64,000 bases of DNA, taken from an uncultured Duncaniella sp. Lineage in GTDB: Bacteria; Bacteroidota; Bacteroidia; Bacteroidales; Muribaculaceae. Position numbers and translations under genes: made by a program. Where the stretch lies: assembly GCA_910578515.1 (NCBI GenBank), contig CAJTQR010000002.1, forward strand, positions 600,959 through 664,958. Direction: 5' to 3'. The notes under the pieces are model-generated. The model did not search any database, was not told the origin of the DNA, and saw only the letters and a list, made by a program, of their open reading frames with translations. Shown here one piece after another: positions 53,597 to 62,596 of this stretch; within the stretch, counting starts at the first letter, position 1, and each line of letters opens with the position of its first letter.

Positions 53597-55564
53597 TTAA
53601 AACATTGGATTTTCTACAGAGATAACTTGAAATTCAGTGCGGCGGTTGATTTGGTCGGCTACTTCCTGTAGATTCTCAGGAAGTGATAATATGTATTCCT
53701 CGTCGAGCAGTTGCCCCACATGTAGAGAGGGGTATAGCCTGGCAATCCGTTTGGTTACCAGCTTAGGCTGGCTTTTTCCGTAACCTTTGGCTCGGAGACG
53801 ACCGGATGGGATGCCGGCGCCGATGAGATAGTCGACCACACTTTTTGCCCGCCTGAGTGACAGGTCAGCATTGTAGGCATCAGAGCCCCGGCGGTCGGTG
53901 TGCGATGCCATCTCTATAGAAATGTTTGGATTGTCGCGTAACATGCGTGCGATTTCGTCGAGAGCCTCTTTTGATTCGGGGCGGAGTGTAGCCTTGTCGA
54001 AGTCGTAGAAGATGTTGTCGACAATGTTGGGTTTGGTGATTGATGCGAGGTAGAAATCTACAGAGTAGTCGGCATCCTCCTGAATAGAGTCGGTGGTAAA
54101 TTCTTGTTTTGCATTGAGATAACCATTCGCACCGGCGAGCATCACATAGTCGACCCCCGGTTGGAGTGATATCGAGAAAGAGCCGTCGACACGCGTGGCG
54201 GTCTTTAGGATGGAACCGTTATTGCCTACAATCCGGAGTGTGGCAGCAGCCAGAGGGTCCTCCTCCTTGTCATAGACATGTCCAGAGAGTGTGACCCTGA
54301 TATCAGGCATCTCGAAGGAGTATATATGGTCGTAGCCACGGCGGTCGCCACGGTTGGTGCTGAAATATCCTGCCTCGCGTTCAGGAGAAAAATATGTGAT
54401 GCCAAAATCGTCCCCTTCGGAATTGATGGGGCTCCCCATGTTGTATACTTCCCATTCGCCACGGGGGGTGAGTGTGGCACGGAATATGTCGAGCCCACCC
54501 AGACCTGGATGACCGTCGGAGGAGAACAGAAGCACTGAGTCGGTGAGCATGTAGGGAAACATTTCGTTGCCGGATGTATTTATGTCGGGACCGAGGTTTT
54601 CGGGATGGGCCGACGGTTCGTGCAGACGGATGCGCCACAGGTCCTTGCCTCCAAAGCCGGGCTTGTCGGAACAGAAATAAAGATACTCGCCCGAAGGACT
54701 TACGGCGGGATGGGCGTAGGATGATAGGGAGTCGGGTCCAATGCAGAGTTTCACGGGAGCGCTCCATTGGGCGTCGGCACGGCGTGAAGTGTATATTTCT
54801 ACTCCCGTATCCTCTGAGGCTGAGCGTACGGCGCGGGTAAGATACATGGTGGAGCCATCGGGCGAGAATGATATGATGCCTTCGTCCCACTCGGTGTTGA
54901 GTTCCCCCTCGGCAGGTTCGGGTGCGCTCCATTTTCCCTGCTCATTTTTTCTTGATACCCAGATGTCGCTGAGTTTCTGACCTGTGATTTCACTGCGAAG
55001 AGAGCCTTTGGCATGTTCGTTGGTAGTGGTGAAGTAAAGAGCGTCGCCATGCAGCATCGGGGAGAAGTCGGAGCGGCGCGAGTTGAATACACGTGCGTTT
55101 TTCACAACATATCGGGTGCGGTTTTTCTTAATCGCGGCGCTTGCCGTGGCTCCGGCAAGTCCTGAGAGTGCTGTGGCATCACCCGGACGGAAGGAAAGAT
55201 AGTCCTCATAGCTCTTTACTGCCGCTTGATATTTCCCTTCACCATGGAGTGACTGGGCGAGGCGGAGCACGGCAATGGAGTCGGGATAACCGTATCGCAA
55301 AGCATTACGGTAGGCACCGGCCGCCGCTTCGTTCTGACCAAGATGACGGTAACATTCCCCCATTTTGAAAGCGCTCTCCGCCCGGAGGTGACGCAACTCA
55401 CGCTTTTTTACCTTATTGTATACTTTACGATAGGCTTTTGCCGCGTTATAGTATTCCCCTCGCTCCATGCAGCTGTCGGCATCACTGATTTTGACGCTTG
55501 AACAGGACGCGAGAAATAGAGCGGTCAGGAGAACTATATTGGAAAACAGGTGCTTTATTTTCAT
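53597..55564 (-). CDS. PorE-like OmpA-family lipoprotein (TPR, PD40 propeller, OmpA), 655 aa
   Basis: Lipobox FLASC (Cys21). Residues about 30-140 are TPR repeats. Residues about 155-430 hold WD40-like PD40 repeats (SDFSPMLHGDALYFTT, IISFSPDGSTMYLTR, PAVSPSGEYLYFCSD, PYMLTDSVLLFSSDG, ITYFSPEREAGYFSTN). Next comes a carboxypeptidase-regulatory-like beta-sandwich (TLSGHVYDKEEDPLAAATLRI). The OmpA domain is at the C-terminus (IFYDFDKATLRPESKEALDEIARML, SHTDRRGSDAYNADLSLRRAKSVVDYL). This is the layout of PorE and related type IX secretion or peptidoglycan-linked proteins. No other T9SS gene is in the window. Confidence 0.9.
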   Translation of the reverse strand: MKIKHLFSNIVLLTALFLASCSSVKISDADSCMERGEYYNAAKAYRKVYNKVKKRELRHLRAESAFKMGECYRHLGQNEAAAGAYRNALRYGYPDSIAVLRLAQSLHGEGKYQAAVKSYEDYLSFRPGDATALSGLAGATASAAIKKNRTRYVVKNARVFNSRRSDFSPMLHGDALYFTTTNEHAKGSLRSEITGQKLSDIWVSRKNEQGKWSAPEPAEGELNTEWDEGIISFSPDGSTMYLTRAVRSASEDTGVEIYTSRRADAQWSAPVKLCIGPDSLSSYAHPAVSPSGEYLYFCSDKPGFGGKDLWRIRLHEPSAHPENLGPDINTSGNEMFPYMLTDSVLLFSSDGHPGLGGLDIFRATLTPRGEWEVYNMGSPINSEGDDFGITYFSPEREAGYFSTNRGDRRGYDHIYSFEMPDIRVTLSGHVYDKEEDPLAAATLRIVGNNGSILKTATRVDGSFSISLQPGVDYVMLAGANGYLNAKQEFTTDSIQEDADYSVDFYLASITKPNIVDNIFYDFDKATLRPESKEALDEIARMLRDNPNISIEMASHTDRRGSDAYNADLSLRRAKSVVDYLIGAGIPSGRLRAKGYGKSQPKLVTKRIARLYPSLHVGQLLDEEYILSLPENLQEVADQINRRTEFQVISVENPMF

Positions 55565-55662
55565 GACGGTATGGTGGCAATAGGGTAGCTGCGTTAAAAA
55601 CCTCTTAGGTGCCCATGATGATATAACGCTAAAAAATCGCGGATATTGTCAGAAAAAATATT

Positions 55663-55670
55663 TACCTTTG
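55663..55670 (+). promoter_or_regulatory. -7 box upstream of the response regulator
   Basis: TACCTTTG followed by CA, 56 bases before the ATG at 55726. The -33 element is not convincing. Confidence 0.45.
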
Positions 55671-55725
55671 CAGTTAAGTGGTTGATAACTTACCCAAATG
55701 TAAACAGTAAGGAGGTGTATCACAA

Positions 55726-57075
55726 ATGATACTTATAATTGACGACGATTCATCAATCAGACTATCACTAAGCCTTTTGCTTAAACGGGCCGGCTATACG
55801 GTGAAGAGTGCATCGGGCGCGGAGGAGGCGTTGGCTGCCGTGAGAGAGTCAATGAGGGCTTCTGACGCATCAGAGGCTATTGACCTCATGCTGATGGATA
55901 TGAACTATTCATCGTCCACCACGGGGCAGGATGGTCTGGAGCTTCTTATGAAAGTAAAAGTACTCGCACCGGAAATCCCGGTTATACTCATGACAGCGTG
56001 GGGGAGCATCCCGTTGGCTGTGGAGGGAGTCAAGGCCGGTGCAAGCGATTTTGTGACCAAACCGTGGGATAACCGAGACCTTCTCTCGCGAATCCGTACC
56101 GCCATATCGCTGTCGGAACGTAAACCTGACGTTGAGGTGGATGATGAACCATTCGATGGTATTATAGGGCAGAGCGAAGGGTTGAGAAAGGTGTTGGAAA
56201 CCGTGAGACGTGTTGCCAAGACCGATGCCCCGGTGCTTATAACCGGAGAGAACGGTACGGGCAAGGAACTGATAGCCCGGGCTATTCACAGGTTGAGCGC
56301 GAGAAAAGCCAAGCCGTTTGTGTCGGTGAATCTCGGTGGTCTTGCTCAGACATTGTTTGAGAGCGAGATGTTCGGTTATGTCCGCGGCGCATTCACAGGT
56401 GCCGATTCCGACCGTCCCGGTCGATTCGAGATGGCTGATTCCGGTACAATTTTCCTGGATGAAATCGGCGACCTCGATTCGTCATGTCAGGTGAAGATGT
56501 TGCGTGTGCTTCAGGAGCATACCTTTGAACGGCTTGGTGAGAGTGTGCCGCGCAGAGTGGATATCCGTGTGGTATGCGCCACTAATGTTGACCTCCCCGA
56601 AGCTGTTAAAGCCAATAGGTTTAGAGAGGATTTGTTTTATCGTATCAATCTGATTACCATACATCTGCCTGCGCTTAGGGAACGCAAGGAGGATATACCT
56701 CTGCTCGTCAGGCATTTTGCCGGAAATGATGTGAACTTTACACCCGATGCCATGGCTCTATTGAGTGCGCAGCCTTATCCGGGTAATATACGTGAGTTGC
56801 GCAATCTGGTGAAGCGCATACTGATAGTGAGCGGTAAGAGCACTATCTCTGCCGACGACGTGCGGGCGTCGCTCGTGAAGGGACCGGAGCGTAAATCCGA
56901 GCCGCAATCATCATCGACCGCAAACGTTGTGACCACACTTGAGGAATTGGAAAAACAGGCGATAGAACGAGCCATAGAGCAGTGTCAGGGCAATATGTCG
57001 CAGGTGGCATCGATGCTTGGAATCACCCGACAGTCGCTGTATCGCAGGATGGAAAAATTTGGAATCAAGGGATGA
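55726..57075 (+). CDS. Sigma-54-dependent response regulator (NtrC family), 449 aa
   Basis: The receiver domain (1-120) has the acidic pocket DDD at 6-8, phospho-acceptor Asp58 (LMLMDMNYSS), and the Lys in FVTKPW. The AAA+ domain has Walker A GENGTGKE, the sigma-54 contact loop GAFTGAD, and DEIGDLDSSCQVKMLRVLQE. The C-terminal Fis-type HTH is NMSQVASMLGITRQSLYRRMEKFG. It activates sigma-54 promoters when phosphorylated. The next gene (histidine kinase) overlaps its stop by 4 bases. Confidence 0.95.
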   Translation: MILIIDDDSSIRLSLSLLLKRAGYTVKSASGAEEALAAVRESMRASDASEAIDLMLMDMNYSSSTTGQDGLELLMKVKVLAPEIPVILMTAWGSIPLAVEGVKAGASDFVTKPWDNRDLLSRIRTAISLSERKPDVEVDDEPFDGIIGQSEGLRKVLETVRRVAKTDAPVLITGENGTGKELIARAIHRLSARKAKPFVSVNLGGLAQTLFESEMFGYVRGAFTGADSDRPGRFEMADSGTIFLDEIGDLDSSCQVKMLRVLQEHTFERLGESVPRRVDIRVVCATNVDLPEAVKANRFREDLFYRINLITIHLPALRERKEDIPLLVRHFAGNDVNFTPDAMALLSAQPYPGNIRELRNLVKRILIVSGKSTISADDVRASLVKGPERKSEPQSSSTANVVTTLEELEKQAIERAIEQCQGNMSQVASMLGITRQSLYRRMEKFGIKG

Positions 57076-58394
57076 GAGCAGGCGGTCTTAAAGGTGTATG
57101 GCTTTTCAGGGTGTTGGGGGTGCTGCTGATTGTGCTTGCCATAGCCTATCCGGTATGTGTGGGGGTAACCGGTGACGGATGGTGGATAGAGGCGGGGCTT
57201 ATAGCAGCTCTGCTGTTGCTCTGGACAGCATACGAGAGTCTGGTCAAACCTGTCAACACGGTTGCTATCGGTATGGACTTGCTGAAAGAGCAGGACTACA
57301 GTAGCAGGATGTCGCCGGTAGGGCAGAGGGATGCCGACAAAATAGTAGGATTGTTCAATGACCTGATGGCTCGACTCAAAGTGGAGCGCCTGAAGGTGAG
57401 GGAGCAGAATCATTTCCTTGACCTTCTGATTGAGGCATCACCGATGGGGATTCTCAGCTACGGCTTTTCCGATAAGATAGTGATGTGCAACTCCATGGCG
57501 CGTAAGATACTTGGAGAGGACCCTGTGGGTAAAACCATGGCGCAGCTTAATTCGCCGCTTGCCAAGGTATTCTTGCCTCTGCGGCGTGATGAGTCGGCAA
57601 CAGTGCGACTGAGTGACACCATGGTGTATCGTTGCAGCCACCTATCGTTCATGGACCAGGGATATGCCCGCCCGTTCTTGCTGATAGAGAGTCTTACGGA
57701 TGAAGTGCGCAAGGCTGAACGGGCAGCCTACGAGAAAGTAATACGCGTGATGGGGCATGAGGTCAACAATTCCATGGCTTCTATCCGTTCGCTGCTTGAT
57801 TTGCTTGATGATATACGCCCGTGGGGTGATGATGAGGATTTGACAAACGCTGTTGAGGGATGTGCTCATAGAGCCGAGGCGTTGAGTTCATTCATATCCG
57901 CCTATTCGAAAGTGGTGAAGATTCCGCCTCTACGCACATCGTTGATGACTGTGGCTGAGTTTATGGCTCCAATCACGGGTTTCCTTGTCGGAATGGCAAA
58001 GAAACAAGGGGTGACACTTGATGTGTCGGTTACCGCTGATGCCGACTACACGCGTGTGGCAATTGATACAGAACTACTCGAACAAGCGATTATAAACATA
58101 GTCAAGAATGCCATAGAAAGCATACGTGAGCGCGGTGAGGACGCGGTAGGACATATTGATGTGTCAGTGAAAGCGCCCGCAGGAATAACGGTGACCGACA
58201 ATGGTCCGGGCATCTCCGAACAGGCTTCGGCATCACTCTTCACCCCGTTCTTTTCCACTAAGCCGTCAGGGCAGGGACTGGGACTTATGTTTGTGGCAGA
58301 GATACTGACGCGCCATAAGGCTTCTTTCTCACTTGTCACTTCCACAGAGGATTCTCTCACCCGGTTTACAATCAATTTCCCTCCATCCTACTGA
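57072..58394 (+). CDS. Membrane histidine kinase, NtrB/AtoS-like partner of the response regulator, 440 aa
   Basis: The start at 57072 overlaps the regulator stop (ATGA), which the longer frame from 56982 contradicts. Two membrane segments (about 8-32 and 40-55) are followed by a HAMP-like region, a PAS-like sensor (about 110-210) and the dimerisation helix with His229 in KVIRVMGHEVNNSMASIRS. The ATPase domain has NIVKNAIES, VTDNGPGIS and GQGLGLMFVAEIL. The VNN sequence after the H-box follows the NtrB-like class. It phosphorylates the adjacent sigma-54 regulator in response to an unknown signal. Confidence 0.93.
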   Translation: MRAGGLKGVWLFRVLGVLLIVLAIAYPVCVGVTGDGWWIEAGLIAALLLLWTAYESLVKPVNTVAIGMDLLKEQDYSSRMSPVGQRDADKIVGLFNDLMARLKVERLKVREQNHFLDLLIEASPMGILSYGFSDKIVMCNSMARKILGEDPVGKTMAQLNSPLAKVFLPLRRDESATVRLSDTMVYRCSHLSFMDQGYARPFLLIESLTDEVRKAERAAYEKVIRVMGHEVNNSMASIRSLLDLLDDIRPWGDDEDLTNAVEGCAHRAEALSSFISAYSKVVKIPPLRTSLMTVAEFMAPITGFLVGMAKKQGVTLDVSVTADADYTRVAIDTELLEQAIINIVKNAIESIRERGEDAVGHIDVSVKAPAGITVTDNGPGISEQASASLFTPFFSTKPSGQGLGLMFVAEILTRHKASFSLVTSTEDSLTRFTINFPPSY

Positions 58395-58403
58395 TGATTT
58401 TTT

Positions 58404-58434
58404 TTTGCAGACAAGCGAATTGTTTGTATCTTTG
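58404..58434 (+). promoter_or_regulatory. Promoter of pta-ackA
   Basis: TTTG (58404-58407), exactly 19 bases, TATCTTTG (58427-58434). It gives a leader of about 110 bases containing a small tandem repeat, the segment TTAACCATTAA at 58496-58506 recurring at 58511-58521. Confidence 0.7.
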
Positions 58435-58547
58435 TGGTGCATTTAAGATACCGGAACCTTTCGCATTTCGATACCTGCAAAATCATCATGACTGATTAAC
58501 CATTAATTGATTAACCATTAAATCATTAATATAAAACAGAAACCGTT

Positions 58548-59564
58548 ATGGGTCTTTTTGAAAAACTTACCGCCAAGGCGATTGCTAACCGCCAGCGTAT
58601 CGTGCTCCCCGAAGGAACTGAACCTCGTACATTGACCGCAGCAGACCGCATCATCAATGATGGCATCGCTGATATCATCCTTATCGGTGACCCCAAGGAA
58701 ATCATGGCGATGGCTGCCGACCTCAAGCTACAGAATATCTCGCGTGCCACTATCGTCAACCCTGCTGATGAGACTGTGATTGACAAGTACGCACCTCTAT
58801 ATTTCGAACTCCGCAAAAGCAAGGGCATCTCTATGGAAGAAGCCCGTATGACAACTGCCAATCCGCTCTATCTCGGCTGCCTTATGGTTAAAGCAGGTGA
58901 TGCCGACGGTCAGGTTGCCGGTGCTCTCAATACTACCGGTAATGTGCTTCGCGCAGCTTTCCAGGTTATCAAGACTATGCCTGGTATCGACGTAGTGTCT
59001 GGTGCTTTTGTAATGGTACTTCCCGAAGGTTCCAACTATGGTACCAACGGTCTGCTTATATTTGCTGACTGTGCTGTTATTCCTGACCCCGATGCACGCC
59101 AGCTCGCTCAGATTGCAGTTTCTGCTTCAAAGACAGCCCGTGATATCGCAGGTGTTGAACCTCGTGTTGCTATCCTCAGCTTCTCTACCAAAGGTAGTGC
59201 CAAGCATGAACGTGTCGATAAGGTTATCGAGGCTGCTAAAATCGCTCATGAAATGGACCCCGAACTCATCCTCGATGGAGAACTTCAGGCCGATGCAGCT
59301 CTCGTGCCCGGTGTGGCTAACAGCAAGGCTCCCAATAGCCCGCTTTCAGGTCGTGCTAATGTATTGGTGTTCCCTTCACTCGAAGTCGGCAACATCGCAT
59401 ACAAGCTCGTGCAGCGTCTTGGTGGCGTAGAGGCTGTAGGTCCGGTGCTCCAGGGTCTTGCCGCTCCGGTGAATGACCTTTCACGCGGTTGCTTCCCCGA
59501 AGATATCTACAAGACTATCATCATTACTTGTAACCAGGCTATCGGCTTGAAAGAAAACAAGTAA
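58548..59564 (+). CDS. pta: Phosphate acetyltransferase (short form), 338 aa
   Basis: It has the full family length for the short form, without the N-terminal DRTGG extension of enterobacterial Pta. Motifs are KAIANRQRIVLPEGTEPRTL, VAGALNTTGNVLRAAFQVI and LSFSTKGSAKHERVDKV, with a C-terminal ANVLVFPSLEVGNIAYKLVQRLGG. It converts acetyl-CoA and phosphate to acetyl phosphate. It lies immediately upstream of ackA, forming the acetate-ATP module. Confidence 0.96.
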   Translation: MGLFEKLTAKAIANRQRIVLPEGTEPRTLTAADRIINDGIADIILIGDPKEIMAMAADLKLQNISRATIVNPADETVIDKYAPLYFELRKSKGISMEEARMTTANPLYLGCLMVKAGDADGQVAGALNTTGNVLRAAFQVIKTMPGIDVVSGAFVMVLPEGSNYGTNGLLIFADCAVIPDPDARQLAQIAVSASKTARDIAGVEPRVAILSFSTKGSAKHERVDKVIEAAKIAHEMDPELILDGELQADAALVPGVANSKAPNSPLSGRANVLVFPSLEVGNIAYKLVQRLGGVEAVGPVLQGLAAPVNDLSRGCFPEDIYKTIIITCNQAIGLKENK

Positions 59565-59615
59565 TTTAAGTGGCACAGAGAAGTTTTAAAAGGATTACAA
59601 TCACATACCATTGCA

Positions 59616-60818
59616 ATGAAAATATTAGTGTTAAACTGCGGTAGCAGTTCAGTAAAATATAAACTCATCGATACTTCAAACGATGCAGTTCTCGCCGAAG
59701 GTGGCGTGGAAAAAATCGGTCTTAACGACGGCTTTTTGAAATATAAGAAAAAGGATGGTTCAAAGGCTATCCTTGAGCTTGGTCTCGTAGACCATAATGG
59801 CGCGGTACAGGCTATCCTCAACATTCTCACCGACCCGGTGGAAGGCTGCATCAAGAGCTACGACGAAATTGATGCTGTAGGTCATCGTGTGGTACACGGC
59901 GCTGAAAAGTTCAGCGAGAGTGTGCTCATTACTGACGAGGTTAAGGATATGATTAAGCAGTGTTACGATATCGCACCTCTTCACAATCCTGCCAACATGA
60001 CTGGTATTGACGCCATTACTACTTTGATGCCCTCAGTGCCCCAGGTGGCCGTGTTTGACACAGCTTTCCACCAGACAATGCCTGCCAAGTCATTCATGTA
60101 CGCTCTTCCTTACAAATATTATAAGGAAGATGGTGTGCGCCGCTATGGCTTCCACGGCACCAGCCACCGTTATGTTTCACAGCGTGTGTGCGAATTCCTT
60201 GGCGTGGATATCAAGGATAAGAAAATTATCACTTGTCACATTGGTAACGGCGGTTCGATTACTGCTGTTGACGGTGGCAAGAGCGTTGACACCTCAATGG
60301 GTCTTACTCCTACAGAGGGTCTGATGATGGGTACACGTGTGGGTGATGTTGACCCCGGTGCGCTTGTATACATAATGCTTAAGCATAATCTCTCGGCTAC
60401 CGATTTGCAGAAAATCATCAACAAGGAGAGTGGTATGCAGGGCGTGAGCGAGATTTCAAGCGATATGCGTGAGATTGAAGCTGCTGTAAATGCCGGCGAC
60501 GAACGTGCAACCCTTGCGCTTGACATGTATGAGCAGCGCATCCTCAAATATATCGGTGCATACGCAGCCGAGATGGGTGGTGTGGATATAATCGTATTCA
60601 CAGGCGGTGTCGGTGAGAATCAGACTTCGCTCCGCGCTTCAGTCTGCAAGCCACTTGCCTTCATGGGTGTAGAGATTGACCCCGCAGTCAACGACACACT
60701 TCGTGGTAAAGAGGCTGTAATCTCAACTCCTTCATCAAAAGTCTCGGTAGTTGTTATACCGACTGATGAGGAACTGATGATTGCCCGCGATACTGAATCA
60801 ATCGTGTCGAAGAAATAA
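59616..60818 (+). CDS. ackA: Acetate kinase, 400 aa
   Basis: Signature motifs are MKILVLNCGSSSVKYKLID at the N-terminus, HRVVHGAEKF, the catalytic segment YKYYKEDGVRRYGFHGTSHRYVS, HIGNGGSITAV, and the C-terminal FTGGVGENQTSLRASV. It makes ATP from acetyl phosphate during fermentation. The 51-base gap after pta and shared terminator indicate one transcript. Confidence 0.97.
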   Translation: MKILVLNCGSSSVKYKLIDTSNDAVLAEGGVEKIGLNDGFLKYKKKDGSKAILELGLVDHNGAVQAILNILTDPVEGCIKSYDEIDAVGHRVVHGAEKFSESVLITDEVKDMIKQCYDIAPLHNPANMTGIDAITTLMPSVPQVAVFDTAFHQTMPAKSFMYALPYKYYKEDGVRRYGFHGTSHRYVSQRVCEFLGVDIKDKKIITCHIGNGGSITAVDGGKSVDTSMGLTPTEGLMMGTRVGDVDPGALVYIMLKHNLSATDLQKIINKESGMQGVSEISSDMREIEAAVNAGDERATLALDMYEQRILKYIGAYAAEMGGVDIIVFTGGVGENQTSLRASVCKPLAFMGVEIDPAVNDTLRGKEAVISTPSSKVSVVVIPTDEELMIARDTESIVSKK

Positions 60819-60833
60819 GCGATTAAACTTTAG

Positions 60834-60870
60834 ACGGTCTCTCATGGTTGTTCATGAGAGACCGTTTTTT
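60834..60870 (+). terminator. Terminator of pta-ackA
   Basis: A perfect 13-bp stem ACGGTCTCTCATG with complement, loop GTTGTT, then T-run. Confidence 0.92.
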
Positions 60871-60895
60871 TCTAACTCTATAAAATAATGCAAAT

Positions 60896-61792
60896 ATGAC
60901 AAAGATTCGTGCTGCCGTAGTAGGTTACGGAAACATCGGACATTTCACTATCGAGGCTCTTCAGGCTGCTCCCGATTTTGAAATCGCTGGAGTGGTTCGC
61001 CGCAATGTCACTGACATACCTGCTGAACTTGCTTCATACAAAGTTGTGACTGACATCAAGGAACTTGGCAAGGTGGATGTGGCTATCCTCTGCACACCTA
61101 CCCGCGAGGTTGAGAAGTATGCGCTAGAGTATCTTGCCATGGGTATAAACACTGTTGACAGCTTTGATATCCATACCTCAATTGTTGACCTTCGCCGCTC
61201 TCTCGACGCCGCAGCAAAGAAGGCAGGTAAAGTAGCTGTCATTTCGGCCGGATGGGACCCGGGAAGTGACTCTATTGTACGCACTCTTATGGAAGCTGCC
61301 GCTCCTAAGGGTTTGACATATACAAACTTCGGTCCTGGTATGAGTATGGGGCACACCGTTTGTGTCAAGTCAAAAGCAGGCGTAAAAAATGCTCTTTCCA
61401 TGACTATGCCCAAAGGTGATGGTATGCACCGCCGCATGGTATATGTAGAACTCGAGGAGGGTGCTAATCTCGCTGATGTAGCTAAAGCTGTAAAGGAAGA
61501 CCCGTATTTCGCTTCTGATGAGACCCATGTTATGGCTGTAGAGAGCGTGGATGCCGTAAAAGATATGGGACATGGTGTTCACATGGTACGCAAGGGTGTG
61601 TCAGGTAAGACTCAGAATCAGCGTTTTGAGTTCAATATGTCAATCAATAACCCTGCGCTTACCGCACAGTTGCTCGTAGGTGTGGCACGTGCTTCAATGC
61701 GTCTCACCCCTGGGGCATATACGATGATTGAGATTCCTGTGATTGACCTCCTTCCCGGCGACCGCGAGTCTTTGATTTCGCACTTGGTATAA
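60896..61792 (+). CDS. ddh: meso-Diaminopimelate D-dehydrogenase, 298 aa
   Basis: The NADP-binding fold starts IRAAVVGYGNIGHFTIEALQAAPDFEIAGVVRR. The substrate part contains NTVDSFDIHTSIVDLRRSLDAAAKKAGKVAVISAGWDPGSDSIVRTLMEAAAPKG, the hallmark of Ddh, with GPGMSMGHTVCVKSKAGVKNALSMT. It reductively aminates tetrahydrodipicolinate to meso-DAP, a short route to lysine and peptidoglycan. It is monocistronic by position. Confidence 0.96.
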   Translation: MTKIRAAVVGYGNIGHFTIEALQAAPDFEIAGVVRRNVTDIPAELASYKVVTDIKELGKVDVAILCTPTREVEKYALEYLAMGINTVDSFDIHTSIVDLRRSLDAAAKKAGKVAVISAGWDPGSDSIVRTLMEAAAPKGLTYTNFGPGMSMGHTVCVKSKAGVKNALSMTMPKGDGMHRRMVYVELEEGANLADVAKAVKEDPYFASDETHVMAVESVDAVKDMGHGVHMVRKGVSGKTQNQRFEFNMSINNPALTAQLLVGVARASMRLTPGAYTMIEIPVIDLLPGDRESLISHLV

Positions 61793-61841
61793 CCCGGCTC
61801 AGGTAATATGTCATTTTAGACAGACCTGCATACAGGTGTAA

Positions 61842-61908
61842 TAAACTACAAGACGGACAGAAGAACCTGATTCTATTCAGGATTCTCTTCTGTCCGTCTT
61901 GTAGTTTA
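61842..61908. terminator. Very long hairpin between convergent genes, likely bidirectional terminator
   Basis: A perfect 23-bp stem (61842-61864 with 61886-61908) is capped by a 5-bp inner stem CCTGA/TCAGG. Both flanks are T/A-rich. It is unusually long for a terminator. Confidence 0.75.
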
Positions 61909-61923
61909 TCGTTTATGTTCCCG

Positions 61924-62574
61924 TTAGTCGAGTACTATTTTTCCAAACGATTCAGGATGATAAAAATCCGGATTGGCTGAATGTATCGGCGACCAACTAA
62001 CAAAGTGGGGCTGCGATGTGCCGGTGGCGCATTTATAGAAATTGCCTTTGAGCTCGAGTGGCTCACCCTTGTATTCAATTCCTAATACTTCCATCGGAAT
62101 TGCTGCGAGAATGTCCCAGGTGAAAAGTCCTTCGATTTCCTCAAATGGACGTTTGCCACAGGAAGGTAGTACTGAAATACGTGCTATCTTATCATCGCTG
62201 ACCTGTTCCAGAATGTTGCCATCTTTACATTTAGCGGCATTGATGGTGCCGATGCAGTTGATGAAGAAGCTTAGATAATTGCCATCTCCCGGAGTTTCCA
62301 CAAATAATCCAACACACGAATCCTCATCTACCGGGGTGTTGTTTTCAAAATTCACAGCACGCAGATAGTTGCATCTTACGAAGAAGTTTATATATATGTA
62401 GCGGTCGGAGTGGGCTATTGTGAAAGTAGTGAGAGGGTGATATGGGAAACGGTCTTTCCAGTTTATTTCCTCGATGGTATGACGTTCGCCCGAGCTCTCA
62501 AGGCGATTGAATATGGCGTCAGTGTTCAAGAAATCCAAATCGGCAATGTAGGGGACGTGTAGGGTCTTTTCCAT
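61924..62574 (-). CDS. CBM9-like carbohydrate-binding domain protein, 216 aa
   Basis: No signal peptide is obvious. The pattern INWKDRFPYHPLTTFTIAHSDRYIYINFFVRCNYLRAVNFENNTPVDEDSCVGLFVETPGDGNYLSFFINCIGTINAAK matches the carbohydrate-binding family 9-like domain seen in many Bacteroidetes small proteins. The C-terminal SQPHFVSWSPIHSANPDFYHPESFGKIVLD is the usual end. The whole protein is one domain. It is 22 bases from the LysE gene on the same strand, so they share an operon. Its ligand is unknown. Confidence 0.8.
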   Translation of the reverse strand: MEKTLHVPYIADLDFLNTDAIFNRLESSGERHTIEEINWKDRFPYHPLTTFTIAHSDRYIYINFFVRCNYLRAVNFENNTPVDEDSCVGLFVETPGDGNYLSFFINCIGTINAAKCKDGNILEQVSDDKIARISVLPSCGKRPFEEIEGLFTWDILAAIPMEVLGIEYKGEPLELKGNFYKCATGTSQPHFVSWSPIHSANPDFYHPESFGKIVLD

Positions 62575-62596
62575 GAGATATGAAATTTGTGTGGGA

